Origin: Emydura subglobosa
Taxonomy: Eukaryota > Chordata > Testudines > Chelidae
DNA: 64,000 nt
Assembly: GCA_007922225.1 (NCBI GenBank)
Contig: ML680037.1
Coordinates: forward strand, 2,462,876 to 2,526,875
Direction of reading: 5' to 3'
Part shown: positions 21,148 to 30,909 of the stretch, piece after piece
Layout: the number at the start of each line of letters is the position of its first letter
Position numbering within the stretch: the stretch's first letter is position 1
The notes under the pieces: generated by a model
What the model was told of the DNA's origin: nothing
Seen by the model: only the letters and a program-made list of their open reading frames with translations
The model's database searches: none
Translations under genes and position numbers: made by a program

Positions 21148-21209
21148 GAATGGAATGGACCTGTGCAACACATCTTGAAGAACAACAGTTATGTAACAGG
21201 TTAGTAACT
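21148..21209. repeat. right inverted terminal repeat of DIRS copy C
   Basis: GAATGGAATGGACCTGTGCA, then CATCTTGAAGAACAACAG and TTAGTAACT. This is the diverged equivalent of the right ends of copies A and E and the inverted partner of 15218-15256. Confidence 0.75.
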
Positions 21210-22315
21210 ATTCCCTGCCCTCCTATTTAGTGCCTATTGGGGTACTATTAAAAGCACTAAATATATAATATTATATATATTTATAATATAAATAAATAAA
21301 TATCAAGGCCCTAAAATTGAGACACTCCTCAGAATTCATACACAGGAAAATCTCTAATGAAGTTTCTTTGTAATGATTCACCCAAAAAAAAAAAAAAAAA
21401 AGGGAGTTTTTAAATGAAAAACCCATGTTTAAAAGGTAAGAAATGTAGATATACTAAAGAATCATAGTGTGCTCTCCAAACTTCCCTCCCCTAATAAATT
21501 AAGGGGATAACATATAGTGACTGATAACACTGAAATATAAAACTGAAGGATCGCTAAATGGAAAAATTTAAAGCTTTGTTAGTTATATTTTAATGATTTG
21601 CAATTATGGATAGTGAATGAGTAAAGATGAAGCAACACTTAGACCAAGGCCTTGGTGGCATAAGTGTGGTTTTGCCTGTTTTTCTTTTACATAGAATTGC
21701 TAATCTATAACACGATGTTATTGCTGACATAACAAAAAGTAACATATTGTGGTGGAAGTTTTGAGGTTAAAAACACACAAACAACAACAAAACCCTTGTC
21801 TGGGAAGACCCAAAGCAGGCTGACATAAAATGACATCACCCAGAAACTGCAAAAACAGCAGGAAAAATTCAGAAGTTGAGAAACTGAAACTTGCACATGC
21901 ATAATGTACAGGTTACCTAAAACCCAAAGGATTAATGTGTTAAAAGCCAGTTTGATAGACTGAGTAATCTATAATGTAGAAATATATATTTAAAGAAAAA
22001 AAACTAAGAGAAAATGGGCCCAAACTGGAGAAATGCCAAATCAGAAACTGAAGGATGGGACTGAAGGACAAGACAAAGGGATCAGAAAAGGCGCCAACTA
22101 TCATGGAAGGTGGAAGGACTTTACAGTGTCCTGAAATGTGGTAACTTGGCCCCATTTACCTATTCCATCTTGGCTGTTACTATTTATCTGACATAAATGT
22201 ATGTCCAGACACTAAAAGTGACAATAATTCTCTCTGAAATTGTATGAATAAAGGTGAAAATTGATTATGCCTAAATTGGGTGGATTTGAGATTGTTTCCC
22301 AACTTTTACCTCCAG
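21210..22315. other. AT-rich spacer between DIRS copies C and D
   Basis: AT-rich sequence with a (TA)-rich patch near 21265-21300 and an A run at 21384-21401. No gene or recognisable repeat family is seen. Short open frames on - (21705-21902, 21940-22155) show no motif. Confidence 0.4.
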
Positions 22316-22400
22316 CATGCCTTTAGATAGTTATTGTTAGCTTGTAGTGTTAGAGAGTTTGTAGTTATAGTTAGTTTAGTTTTAGGTATGGTTCTTTGGG

Positions 22401-24540
22401 ATGGTGGAACTGAGGAAGAAAAAGCCAGATTTCAAAAGATGCGTTTCATGCCCAGCTGTCTTGCTGGTGTTGGACGATCACGTTAGATGCCTTAAGTGCC
22501 TTGGAGAAGGCCACTTTCCTTTTGGGTGTTCTATTTGTCAGACTTTCATACCTAGAGTGAACCGATTTGCAGGTGCTCCTGCTTAAAAAAGCTCTTGCTT
22601 CCAGGAGGTCATTGGATCTGAAGATTTAAGAGGGTTGTCCTCCTCTAATAAGGCTAAGGTGTCTAAAAGGGACCAAGTTTGATGGTTCTGGCTCCTATTC
22701 CTGTTTCATCAAATCCTCTGATTAAAGCTGCTAGGGTGTTGAAGACACCGTATGTCCTGATGGCAGCTAAGGATCCTATGATTAAACCGTCATTACAGCT
22801 GTATCGGTTCTGAAGAAAGTGAGGGAGAAGGTGGCCACTGTTAGCAGTGCCAGATCCTGTGGGTCAGATTTAATTGGATCCATCTGATTCAGATATGGCC
22901 TCGTCAGTTCTAACTTTGAAACCTTAACCAGTTTTGTGTTTGGTTTCAAAGTCCAGAGTTACAGAGCTGAACCTCTGTCTGGATCTAGTAATGCCTATGC
23001 CAGTAAGATCAGCACCACTGTCTGTTCCCACTATGTTGTCAGATCCAAAACCAAAAAGGACTCTTACTGTGGTGACTAATGTTCGCTGTTCAGCATCTAA
23101 GTGTTTGTGGGATCCAAGTGGGAGACCTTTGGGGGAGAGGAGGAAAAAGTCTTCATCAGTTCCAAGATCTAGATACCCTTCACTTGAAAAGGGATAAAAT
23201 CAATGATTTTGTGAGCCTTTTTCTAGATTCATCATTGCCTCCTCCTCCTAAGAAGCCTACAGGATCACCAGCCAGATTCTTTTAATCTTTTGTGTCTCTA
23301 CATCCTCTGGTGCTGTTGCTGTCCTTGCTGAGATTCATAGTGTATTTGAGGTCAGTTCCTCACTTAGAAGAGGATAGAGGAAGAGTTAAGACCTGAACTG
23401 TGTAGAATTTATTCCTGTTTCCTCAGTCTTTTGGACAGTTGATGCCTCCTCTTATGGATGTGTTCCTGGATCCCAGCTATCAGAGAAACTGACACTCCTG
23501 GGCTCCCTGGCCTCATTGGACTCCGCCACAGGAGTTTTTTAATTATCCGCTTTCTGGATGGAGAGCTGATGTTCTGACTGTTAAGGATCAGTTGGCAGGG
23601 GAATCTTTAGATTCTGTTCCACCAGATCCATCTGCAGCTCAGACAGGGGTGCCTGTTACTTTGTCTTTGTTTATCGGATGATGAGGCGTTAACTCATCTT
23701 TTTGAGCAGGGTCAGGTGAACACAAAATTTGAACTTGATTTTTCATCTGATGAACATGTGGGAATTGCTACTGTGCCATCTGCTTCTGAGGATGCTTTGC
23801 AGTTTGATGAATTGGTGGATCATATGGCATCCACTCTGGTAAAATTATTTACCTAAATACATTTGGTAATAATTAATAAAAAAAACTATTTACTTTCAGT
23901 TACTGTGGAAGAGGCATCACATCTGTATTCAACATTCTTGGTGCTTCTTCCAGAAATTGGATATCATTACCTACGCTGAATAGTCTTTTGTAACCTGCTT
24001 AAGATGTTTAGATTATTCCTGCTTCTTGTCAGCCTATCTATATGGAAGCAGACAAATTATATTCTATACCTTATGAGGGATTTTTGTATTGTCGCACTCA
24101 TCCCAAGCCAAATTCTCCATTGGTGCTGCAGCCAATAATAGATTCAGGTCTGGTCAAGCCTATTTGACTCTTGAAACGAGAGAGGGGAAGAAATCGGATG
24201 CTCTTCTCTTCCCATAGGGATTAGAGTGGCTAATTACAAGCTAGTGATGGCCCGTTACCAATTCCATATGTGGGAAAAGATGACTTTGTTGGTGCAAGAG
24301 CTGTTAGGGGATGTTTTGACAACCAGCAGAATGCCTAATGTTTTTAGGTCAATGCCAGTAACAGGAATATCAATTAATTGGCTCATTGCTAAAAGCAGCT
24401 AAATTTGCTAGGTGGCCTTGTAGCAGCCTTAGCATAACGAGGCAAGCCGGAGGAGAGGGGGGCTTGAGTAACCACAAGAAGTAAGCATGACCCTACCTGC
24501 CTTCTCGATCAGATCTCTTTTAAAATTGCTGGAGTATGCG
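22401..24540 (+). pseudogene. DIRS gag-like ORF (copy D)
   Basis: The first 61 codons (22401-22586) are open and carry the Cys-pair module: CVSC, CLKC and CSIC, with the same spacing as copy B. The following 1.4 kb is full of stops. Blocks typical of the C-terminal part recur at about 24040-24130 (PYEGFLYCRTHPK, matching KGYKYLYTHPW of copy B) and at 24225-24330 (ANYKLVMARYQFHMWEKM, matching the NHQALLGRYNLNLW block of copy A). The ATG at 22401 is the likely original start. Confidence 0.68.
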
Positions 24541-24554
24541 TCTTTGAAAAACTG

Positions 24555-25135
24555 ACTATGGTTATAGGGGGAGACAGCTGCAAGACCAGCATTTACGATT
24601 AAGAGCTATTTGTCTGGCTCTCAGACCTTTTCTTCCTCATATAAAAGGAAAAATTGTTAAGGTAGCAACAGACAATACAACAGCCATATGTTATGTGAAC
24701 AAACAGGGAGGAGACCATTCTTTCGTGCTTTGTGCTGAGACAGTCCATTTATGAAACTGGTGCAGTCTTCATAATGTCTATCCAGTGGCCCTGCATTTAG
24801 CAGGGGTGAGCATTGTGTTGACAGGTCAAATCAGCAGAACCTGTTTGTAGATGCACAAATGATCACTGAAGGACCAGGTGGTACAAGAGATTTTCTCTAG
24901 TTGGGGTTGACGTGATGTGGACATTTTTACAACCAGATTCAACAAAAAGTGCAGTCTTTCTGTTCAAGAGCTGGAAAGGACAGTCCACTCCATCTTGGGT
25001 GCTTTCCTGTTGCATTGGGGAGAGGGCCTTCTGTATGCTTTTCCTTCTCCTTTGATTGAGAAGATGAGGAAGATGATGGGACAGGACAAGAGAAGGGTGA
25101 TCCTGATTGCCCCAAGTGCCTCAGCTGTTGGAGGG
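24555..25135 (+). pseudogene. DIRS RNase H and methyltransferase-like region (copy D)
   Basis: One frame gives LRLRAICLALRPFLPHIKG, VATDNTTAICYVNKQGG with the TDN motif (about 24665-24680), and LCAETVHL. After stops come DVDIFTTRFNKKC, FLLHWGEGLLYAFPSPLIEK and MGQDKRRVILIAPSAS (24915-25122), which match the block between RNase H and recombinase in the other copies. The first RNase H motif is not found, consistent with a deletion that removed it together with the reverse transcriptase. Confidence 0.72.
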
Positions 25136-25214
25136 ATGCTGCCAATGTCTTTGTCTCCAAACCTGTTGTTGCAACAGAAATGCAAGATCCTTGAACCAGA
25201 TCCTCATTCTGTCT

Positions 25215-25977
25215 AATTGTGTTCCTTGTTGGTTCAGAATGTGCTGCTTAATTCAAGAAAACTATCTATGAGGAAATGTTACTATTTAAAATGGTCTAGA
25301 TTTGTTTCTTGGATACAAAGTAAATCTTGTTCACCAGTTACAGCTTTTATATTTTGTATATTGGAGTATTTGATGTATTTAAAATTCAAGGGGCTGTCTA
25401 ATTCCTCTTTTAGTGTTCATATGGTGGCTCAGCTTACTGTGTTTTAATCAACGGTAGATTATTTGTACATGACACAGTTAAAAGGTTTATGAAGCGATTC
25501 TTTAATTTGTATTCCTCCTTGAGAGATCCAGTTCCACCATGGGATCTTAATTTGGTTTTATCTGTGATTATGAAACTGCCTTTTGAAGCCTTGGCACAGT
25601 GGCCTTTATTTTACTTATCTATTAAAACTGTTTATTGTTACTGTAACGTCAACCAGAAGGGTCAGAAAATTGTATGCTTTGATGACAGACCTGCCATTTA
25701 CTATTTTTCATAAAGACAAGGTGGTTCTTAGACCTGATCCCTGGATTTTACCAAAAATAGTTTCCAAGTTTGACATCAATCAGACAGTTAAACCAGTGTT
25801 TTTCCCAAAGCTGCATGTTAATAAAGGGGAATCTGATTTACCTACTTTAAATGCTAGAAGGGTTTTAACATATTATTTAAATAGAGCTTAAAGAATTTAG
25901 GAAGTCTTCTAGGTTATTTGTTTCCTAGTCTAGGAATCATATGGGTCATGATGTCTCTGCTCAGACTGTTTCCAGCC
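25215..25977 (+). pseudogene. DIRS tyrosine recombinase, truncated (copy D)
   Basis: Legible parts are QNVLLNSRKLSMRKCYYLKW, ILEYLMYLKFKGLS, RDPVPPWDLNLVLSV, then TSTRRVRKLYALM, where the catalytic Arg is kept. KDKVVLRPDPWILPK and FRKSSRLFVS follow in shifted frames. The copy ends near 25977 before HxxR, Trp and Tyr. A stop interrupts WDLN-to-core and several frameshifts are present. Confidence 0.75.
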
Positions 25978-26843
25978 CTGTGCTTGGCCAATCAGAATTG
26001 AGACTGAGCTGTTGGAGGCTTAGGATTCTTACCAGATGGCCCAAGGGATGACCCAGGTCACCACAAGAGGGGATCATTCTCCGAACACTATTCCAGTCCC
26101 ACCTCTTTGTGAGGACCTCCCTCAATGAGAGCTGGATCGTGCTCCTCCCAGCAGTGGAAGAGGAGCAGGGAAAAAGGACAAAAGAAGCAAGAGGAGAAGA
26201 AGAGAAAGGAGGGAGGGATGGAAGAAAAGGGAAACCAAAAAGTACAAACCCCCATGTCCCCAGTCATTCTAAGGGACAAAGTCCTAGGTGGGAAATAAAA
26301 TTCTTCCACCTTAACCTAGTGCTTTCCCCCCAGCACCAGATGGATCAGGCCGAACAGGTTCCAAATCTCTCTGAGGCTCTTAGTTTCTTAACCAGGGATG
26401 TTCGTTTTCTAGGAAAATCAGTGGTAAGAAAAGAGAAAACTTCAGAGGTTTGGCCTCACGCTCATTTCATGAACCTGAATTCTCTCTCAGTCCTCAAGGA
26501 GAGACTCGAGGAGGAGACTTGCTGCAGCAAAGCCATGGAAGTCTCCGAGGTTGCCCCGACCCTGCACCCCTGTCCTGACTGGCTGATGTCAGGGTCTCTC
26601 TGTGAGGTCACCACCTCCCCACCACCTTTGCCCAATAAACTGACGTCCTGCAAAAGGCCCCTGTGATGTCACTGCCACACTCACCCCTCCTCTGCATGGC
26701 TGATGGCCTGCCCGTGGCCAATGTCTTTGGATGTTTGAGCTGCTCCGTGTGGATCAACCCACTTCCTCACTGTTGACTCTGGGGAGCAAGTTGGCTACAC
26801 AGTTTAACCTCAGAGGCTGCTCCCCATGCTACACTCTTTTTAT
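25978..26843 (+). other. unclassified segment with a 185-codon open frame
   Basis: Between DIRS copy D and a CR1-like remnant. Its most notable content is an open frame at 26109-26666 (+). The predicted peptide is very rich in Lys, Glu, Arg and Gly at its start (about residues 18-45) and polar after that, with a plausible short helix EALSFLTRDVRFLGKSV. No domain or splice signal is recognised. The GC-rich 3' part (26500-26720) has repeated TGATGTCA and CTGATG motifs, which suggests an interspersed repeat rather than a gene. Confidence 0.3.
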
Positions 26844-27810
26844 TATAGATTTGTAGACTTAAAGGCCAGAAGAGACCATTGAAGCATCTAATCTGACCCC
26901 CTGCATATCACAGGCCTCCTGTATAGCACAATGGCTAGTTTTTGACCATACGTGTTCCAGATAGGCATCTAGTCTTCATTTGAAGACATCAAGAGATGGT
27001 GAATCAATCTCTTCCTTTGGTAGTTTGGTCCTGTGGTGAGTCATCCTCCCTGTTAAATGTTTGTCTTGTTTCTAATATAAATTTTTCTGTTTTCCAGCCG
27101 GTGGGTCTTATGACTTTCACTGCTAGATTAAAGAGCCCTTTATTACCTGATACTTTCTCTCCATGAAGGCACTGCAACACTTCAATTAAGTCACTTTTCT
27201 ATCTTCTTTTTTTATAAGCTAAACAGATTGAGCTCTTTCATGAGCTCACTAGAAGACATTTTTCTCCAGCCCCCAGAACATTTTGTGTGTCTACTGCTTC
27301 ATCTCCAGTTTTTCAACATCTTTCAAAAATGTAGACCTCAAAAAAGGATGCAGTATTCCAATATCAGACTCACCGATGCTGTATCTGCACCCTACCCTAC
27401 TCATAACTCTGTTCATATGTATAATGATGGCTTTAGCCCTGTTCACCACAGCATTACACTGGGAAATTATGGTGAGTGGCTTGTCTAGTATGGCCCCTAA
27501 ATCCTTTTCAGAGTCACTGCTTTGCTGAATACAGTTCCTCATTCTGTAGGTGCCTCATGCATGCTTTATTGCTAACTATATCACCTTGCATTTAGTCATA
27601 TTCTGTTAAAACTAGCATTTGATCATGCTTTCTGAAAACTTATTTTATTTGAATGGGTCCAATGTTCCCAGTGATCCAGATTGCTCTGTATGACTGCCCT
27701 GTCCTAATCATCATTTACCCCTCTGTGAGTATTTTGTCACCCACCAATGTTATCAGCAGTTATTTTATATTTCCTTCCAGTTCACTGATAAAAATTATTT
27801 TAAAAAATTA
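26844..27810 (-). mobile_element. CR1-like LINE 3' remnant
   Basis: On + the segment starts with TATAGATTTGTAGACTTAAAGG-like sequence followed by CAGAAGAGACCATT, the complement of the 3' tail of CR1-type LINEs of sauropsids. It continues with phrases typical of those tails (TCTGACCCCCTGCATA, AAGCTAAACAGATTGAGCTC, CAACATCTTTCAA, CCTAAATCCTTTTCAGAG). A - strand frame at 27291-27542 with SEKDLGAILDK may be residual pol. Identification is from memory of the family. Confidence 0.65.
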
Positions 27811-27982
27811 GTTCCTGAGAGCCTCTTCAGACCCCCTAATACTAAGCACCTGCTCCCCACAGCACAGCGAGAAAACGTCATCCAGCCCCGCTGTTATGTA
27901 AGAGCTAAGCACAGAACAAGCACATGCTTAGGAGCAAAAGGGGTCCTGAGACCCACATTACATCTCTGCTGACTGAACAAGT
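27811..27982. other. junction segment before DIRS copy E
   Basis: Short stretch of about 170 bases with no recognised feature between the CR1-like remnant and the first readable reverse transcriptase codons of copy E. Confidence 0.35.
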
Positions 27983-28686
27983 TTATCAGGCGTCTCAAGT
28001 TTCGCATAGTCTCCCTAGCCTCCATCATCCCTGCTCTGGATCCAGGAGATTTGTATGCTGCCCTCAACCTGAGGGATGCATAGTTCCACATTTCCATCCT
28101 TCCTGGCCACGGGCGCTTCCTCAGGTTTATGGTAGCTGGCTACCATTACCAGTTCTCATCCCTCCCCTTTGGGCTCTCATCCGCTCCCAGGATCTTTACA
28201 AAATGCATGGCGGTGGTAGCTTCCCACTTGTGCTGCAGAGGGGTGCAGATCTTCACCTACCTGGACGACTGGCTGATTCGGGGCAGATCCAGAGCCCACG
28301 TTTGGAACAGCCTAGCCTTCACCTGCGCGAGATGCACCAGACTGGGGCTGCTCATAAACGAGCAGAAATCCACTCTCACCCCAGTGCAGTGCATAGATTT
28401 CATCGGGGCCACCCTGGACGCTACCCAGGCCAGAGCCTTCCTCCCACAGCCTCGCTTCCAGGTGATGGCTGCCATAATCGACCAACTCCACAGGTCCCCC
28501 ACGACGACAGCTAGGCACTGCCTGCAGCTGTTGGGACACATGGCGGCATGTATGTATGTGGTGAGGCTGGCTTGCCTCAAACTCAGGCCTCTCCAGGCGT
28601 GGTTAGCCTCGGTGTATGCACCAGCCCGCCATTCCTTAAATAGGGTGGTCACAGTTCACCCACAAGTCCTGACCTCCCTGAACTGA
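27983..28686 (+). pseudogene. DIRS reverse transcriptase (copy E)
   Basis: Frame 1 reads FRIVSLASIIPALDPGDLYA, then LNLRDA followed by TAG at 28081-28083 (Tyr in the family). The motif A aspartate (LDLKDA in copies B and C) is Asn here (28066-28068). Downstream the frame is clean: YQFSSLPFGLSSAPRIF, YLDD at 28258-28269, GLLINEQKSTLTP and HCLQLLGHMAAC. It closes at TGA 28684-28686, one codon before the Trp that continues into RNase H. Although YLDD is intact, the Asp to Asn change and the stop should abolish activity. Confidence 0.85.
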
Positions 28687-29482
28687 TGGAGGATCCCCGG
28701 GGAAGTACTGAGAGGGGTCCTGTTCCGGGATCTGACCCCATCTGTCACCCTAATCACGGATGCTTCGGATTTCGGGTGGGGGGCCCACATCAGCACCGAC
28801 CTGAGCCACCCAGGGGCTCTGGTCGGAGGAGGAAAAGAGTCTCCATATCAACATCTGGGAGCTCAGGGCAGTACGGCTGGCCTGCAAAGTATTCCTCAGG
28901 TTCCTGAGGGGCAGGATGATGCAGGTCCTCACGGACAACACAGCAGCCATGTTCTACATGAACAGGCAGGGAGGAGGGTGCGTGCGCCTCGGCCCTTTGC
29001 CAGGAGGCCATTTGATTTTGGGACTTTGCGGTGAGGCACGACTTCCATATATCTGCCTCTCACCTCCCAGGGGTCAGGAACGACGAGGCGGACCACCTCA
29101 GCAGGTCGTTTCTACCCCGACACGACTGGTCGCTACACCCGGAGGTGATAACTTTTATTTTCCACAAGTGGGGTGTTCCCCAACTGGACCTGTTCGCGTC
29201 ATCCTGGAACAGGAAGAGCCCAAGGTTCTGCTCGCTCTGGGGTTGCGAACTGGGCTCCATCTCCAACGCATTCTTTATAGACTGGACGGGGACCCTTATG
29301 TATGCGTTTCCCCCCATTCCGCTCCTGCCCAAAGTCCTCTTGAAAATCAAGAGGGACAGAGCGGATGTGATACTGATCGCCCCAGCCTGGCTGAGACAGC
29401 ATTACGACCTGCTCTCCCAGGACTAGGGGCGCTTGCTGCACCCAGATCTGAACTCACTCCACCTGACAGCCTGGAGACTCTG
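28687..29482 (+). pseudogene. DIRS RNase H and methyltransferase-like region (copy E)
   Basis: RNase H starts in frame 1 (TLITDASDFGWGAHIS). A one-base insertion near 28803 shifts it to frame 2 (VLTDNTAAMFYMNRQGG). Another indel near 28977 shifts it to frame 3, where the segment from RHDFHISASHL through QLDLFASSWNRK to VILIAPAWLRQH is open (29031-29423). Relative to copy A, 57 bases (19 codons, copy A 1630-1686) are missing between 29402 and 29403 without changing frame. A TAG at 29424-29426 and a two-base insertion near 29480 return the reading to frame 2 for the recombinase. Confidence 0.82.
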
Positions 29483-29488
29483 TGGCTG

Positions 29489-30523
29489 ATGGAGAGAGAG
29501 AGAGCCTGTTCGGCGCAGGTCCAACAGATTCTGCTCAGCAGCAGAAAACCTTCCACTCAGGTTGTGTACCGGGCCAAGTGGAAACGGTTTACCTGTTGGG
29601 CGGAGTCCCGGGGCATCCCACCTAGCGGCTCGCCTATACAGGCGATCCTGGAGTATTTGCTCCACCTGAAGCTTCAGGGTTTAGCACTGGCATCCCTGAG
29701 GGTGCATCTGGCAGCCATCTTGGCCTTCCACCAGCCGATGGAGGGACGGTCGTTGTTTTCCCACCCCATGTCGGTGAGGTTCCTCAAGGGGGTGGAGAGG
29801 CTATACCCTCAGGTCCATGACCCGGTGCCTCCCTGGGACTTGAACCTGGTCCTCGCCAAACTAACGGGACCCCCTTTCGAGCCCATGGCTACATGCCCAC
29901 TGCTTGTCCTCTCATGGAAGGTAGCCTTCTTGGTGGCCATTACATTGGCTAGGAGGGTCTCCGAGATAAGAGCTTTGACCTTGGGGCCCCCCTACACAGT
30001 CTTTTATAAGGATAAAGTGTGGTTGAGACCCCATCCAACTTTCCTGCCTGAGGTGGTCTCCCAGTTCCACTATAATCAAGATATCTTCCTCCCTGTGTTT
30101 TTCCCAAAACCGCACGGGTGGGAGGAGGAGTGGAGATGGCATTCACTGGACGTGAGATGGGCCCTGGCCTACTACATTGAGAGGACACGGCCGTTCCGGA
30201 AGTCTACGCAGCTGTTCGTGGCGGTGGCAGACCGGATGAAGGGCTCACCTGTCTCCACCCAGCGCATCTCCGCCTGGATCACCACCTGCATCAGGTGCTG
30301 CTACAAGCAGGCGAATATACTGCTTCCAGGGGCTGTTTCAGAGCATTCAACCAGAGCCCAGGCCTCGTCCGCAGCCTTCCTGGAGAGGGTGTCCTTGCAG
30401 GACATCTGCAAAGCTGCCACCTGGTCGTCGATACACACCTTCATGTCCCACTACGCCATCGTGCAGCAGGCGAGAGAGGACACGGGATTTGGATGTGCCG
30501 TGCTGAGGACAGCTCACTGGTAA
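29489..30523 (+). CDS. DIRS tyrosine recombinase, intact frame (copy E)
   Basis: The enzyme inserts the circular DIRS DNA into the genome by strand exchange in the nucleus. From the Met at 29489 the frame runs 344 codons to TAA with no interruption. The core-binding part starts ERACSAQVQQILLSSRKPST. The catalytic part has LARRVSEI (Arg 29954-29956), HSTR (His 30344-30346, Arg 30353-30355), Trp 30422-30424 and the Tyr nucleophile 30452-30454, giving the full R-H-R-W-Y set with ten residues from Trp to Tyr. Copy A shows three stops in the same region. In DIRS elements this domain is normally translated with the upstream domains, so the Met is only the first in this stretch and not a proven start. 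The open frame itself extends upstream to 28916 but that part is out of frame with the real RNase H end. Confidence 0.85.
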   Translation: MERERACSAQVQQILLSSRKPSTQVVYRAKWKRFTCWAESRGIPPSGSPIQAILEYLLHLKLQGLALASLRVHLAAILAFHQPMEGRSLFSHPMSVRFLKGVERLYPQVHDPVPPWDLNLVLAKLTGPPFEPMATCPLLVLSWKVAFLVAITLARRVSEIRALTLGPPYTVFYKDKVWLRPHPTFLPEVVSQFHYNQDIFLPVFFPKPHGWEEEWRWHSLDVRWALAYYIERTRPFRKSTQLFVAVADRMKGSPVSTQRISAWITTCIRCCYKQANILLPGAVSEHSTRAQASSAAFLERVSLQDICKAATWSSIHTFMSHYAIVQQAREDTGFGCAVLRTAHW

Positions 30524-30549
30524 CTCCTACCCACCTTCAGGGTATGGCT

Positions 30550-30660
30550 ATTTAATCACCTATATTGGAATGGACATGAGCAATCCCTCGAAGTAGAAAA
30601 CAGGGTTATTTACCAGTAACTGTTGTTCTTCGAGATGTGTTACTCATATCCATTCCACAC
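30550..30660. repeat. DIRS internal complementary hairpin (copy E)
   Basis: CACCTATATTGGAATGGACA near 30557 and its near-complement ending CATATCCATTCCACACC near 30660 form a hairpin. The second half also mirrors the right terminal repeat (30839-30909). It is equivalent to 2836-2946 in copy A. Confidence 0.85.
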
Positions 30661-30754
30661 CCACCCTCCGTCCCCGCTGTCGGAGTTGGCAGAAAGAAGG
30701 GACTGAGGGCCCGCAGGGTCGGTGGTGCCCTATGTACTGCGACATGAGCACGGT

Positions 30755-30772
30755 ACTCCAGGGGGCGCCTGA
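30755..30772 (+). promoter_or_regulatory. CTCF-like motif in DIRS 3' untranslated region (copy E)
   Basis: ACTCCAGGGGGCGCCTGA, identical over the core to the motif at 3038-3056 in copy A. It fits the centre of the CTCF consensus. No other support is available from the sequence. Confidence 0.4.
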
Positions 30773-30838
30773 GCCGACTGTACGGGGTCTGCTAAGGGGA
30801 AAAAAGTTCTGGGAACCAGTGCACGGTGGTGCGCACTT

Positions 30839-30909
30839 ACCTATATTGGAATGGATATGAGCAACACATCTCGAAGAACAACAGTTACTGGTAAGTAACC
30901 CTGTTTTTC
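30839..30909. repeat. right inverted terminal repeat of DIRS copy E
   Basis: Begins with CCTATATTGGAATGGATATG and ends near a T run at 30903-30908. It is nearly identical to 3110-3177 of copy A, which supports a recent common origin. Confidence 0.88.

Larger units (their letters stand above)
15218..21209 (+). mobile_element. DIRS-type retrotransposon, copy C (both ends present)
   Basis: This is the only copy in the window with both a left and a right terminal repeat, spanning about 6 kb. It contains gag-like, reverse transcriptase, RNase H, methyltransferase-like and tyrosine recombinase parts in order, then the internal hairpin. It is interrupted in gag by a hAT-type MITE (16809-16941) and carries two A-rich runs near the start of gag. 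Sequence divergence from A, B and E and the high number of stops make it an old member of a separate subfamily. Confidence 0.88.
22316..25977 (+). mobile_element. DIRS-type retrotransposon, copy D (no ends, no reverse transcriptase)
   Basis: A highly decayed DIRS element. It begins in the TAGT-rich leader just before gag (22320-22385, as in copy B) without a terminal repeat. It ends in the recombinase before HxxR, close to the point where copy B also ends. Gag, RNase H, methyltransferase-like and partial recombinase parts are legible, but gag is followed almost directly by RNase H. I find no reverse transcriptase motif, so an internal deletion is likely. It appears to be the most diverged copy. 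Confidence 0.8.
27983..30909 (+). mobile_element. DIRS-type retrotransposon, copy E (5' truncated, youngest)
   Basis: It contains reverse transcriptase from just before motif A, RNase H, methyltransferase-like block, an uninterrupted tyrosine recombinase, the internal hairpin and a right terminal repeat almost identical to that of copy A. Gag, the leader and the left terminal repeat are missing. Clear subfamily partner of copy A, in direct orientation about 27.8 kb away. Lesions are few and concentrated upstream of the recombinase. Confidence 0.9.

Noticed and set aside
28916..30523. One 535-codon protein in copy E
   Set aside because: Between about 28977 and 29480 this frame is not the DIRS frame; the true RNase H and methyltransferase-like sequence is in frame 3. 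Only the part from about 29483 onward is genuine.
1..30523. Host-driven G-to-A hypermutation as the source of the stops in copies A and E
   Set aside because: Some lesions fit (TGG to TGA at 2440 and 28684, Asp to Asn at 499 and 28066), but others do not (TAA at 2647, TGA at 2668, TAA at 826, TAG at 28081). There are too few cases to support it.
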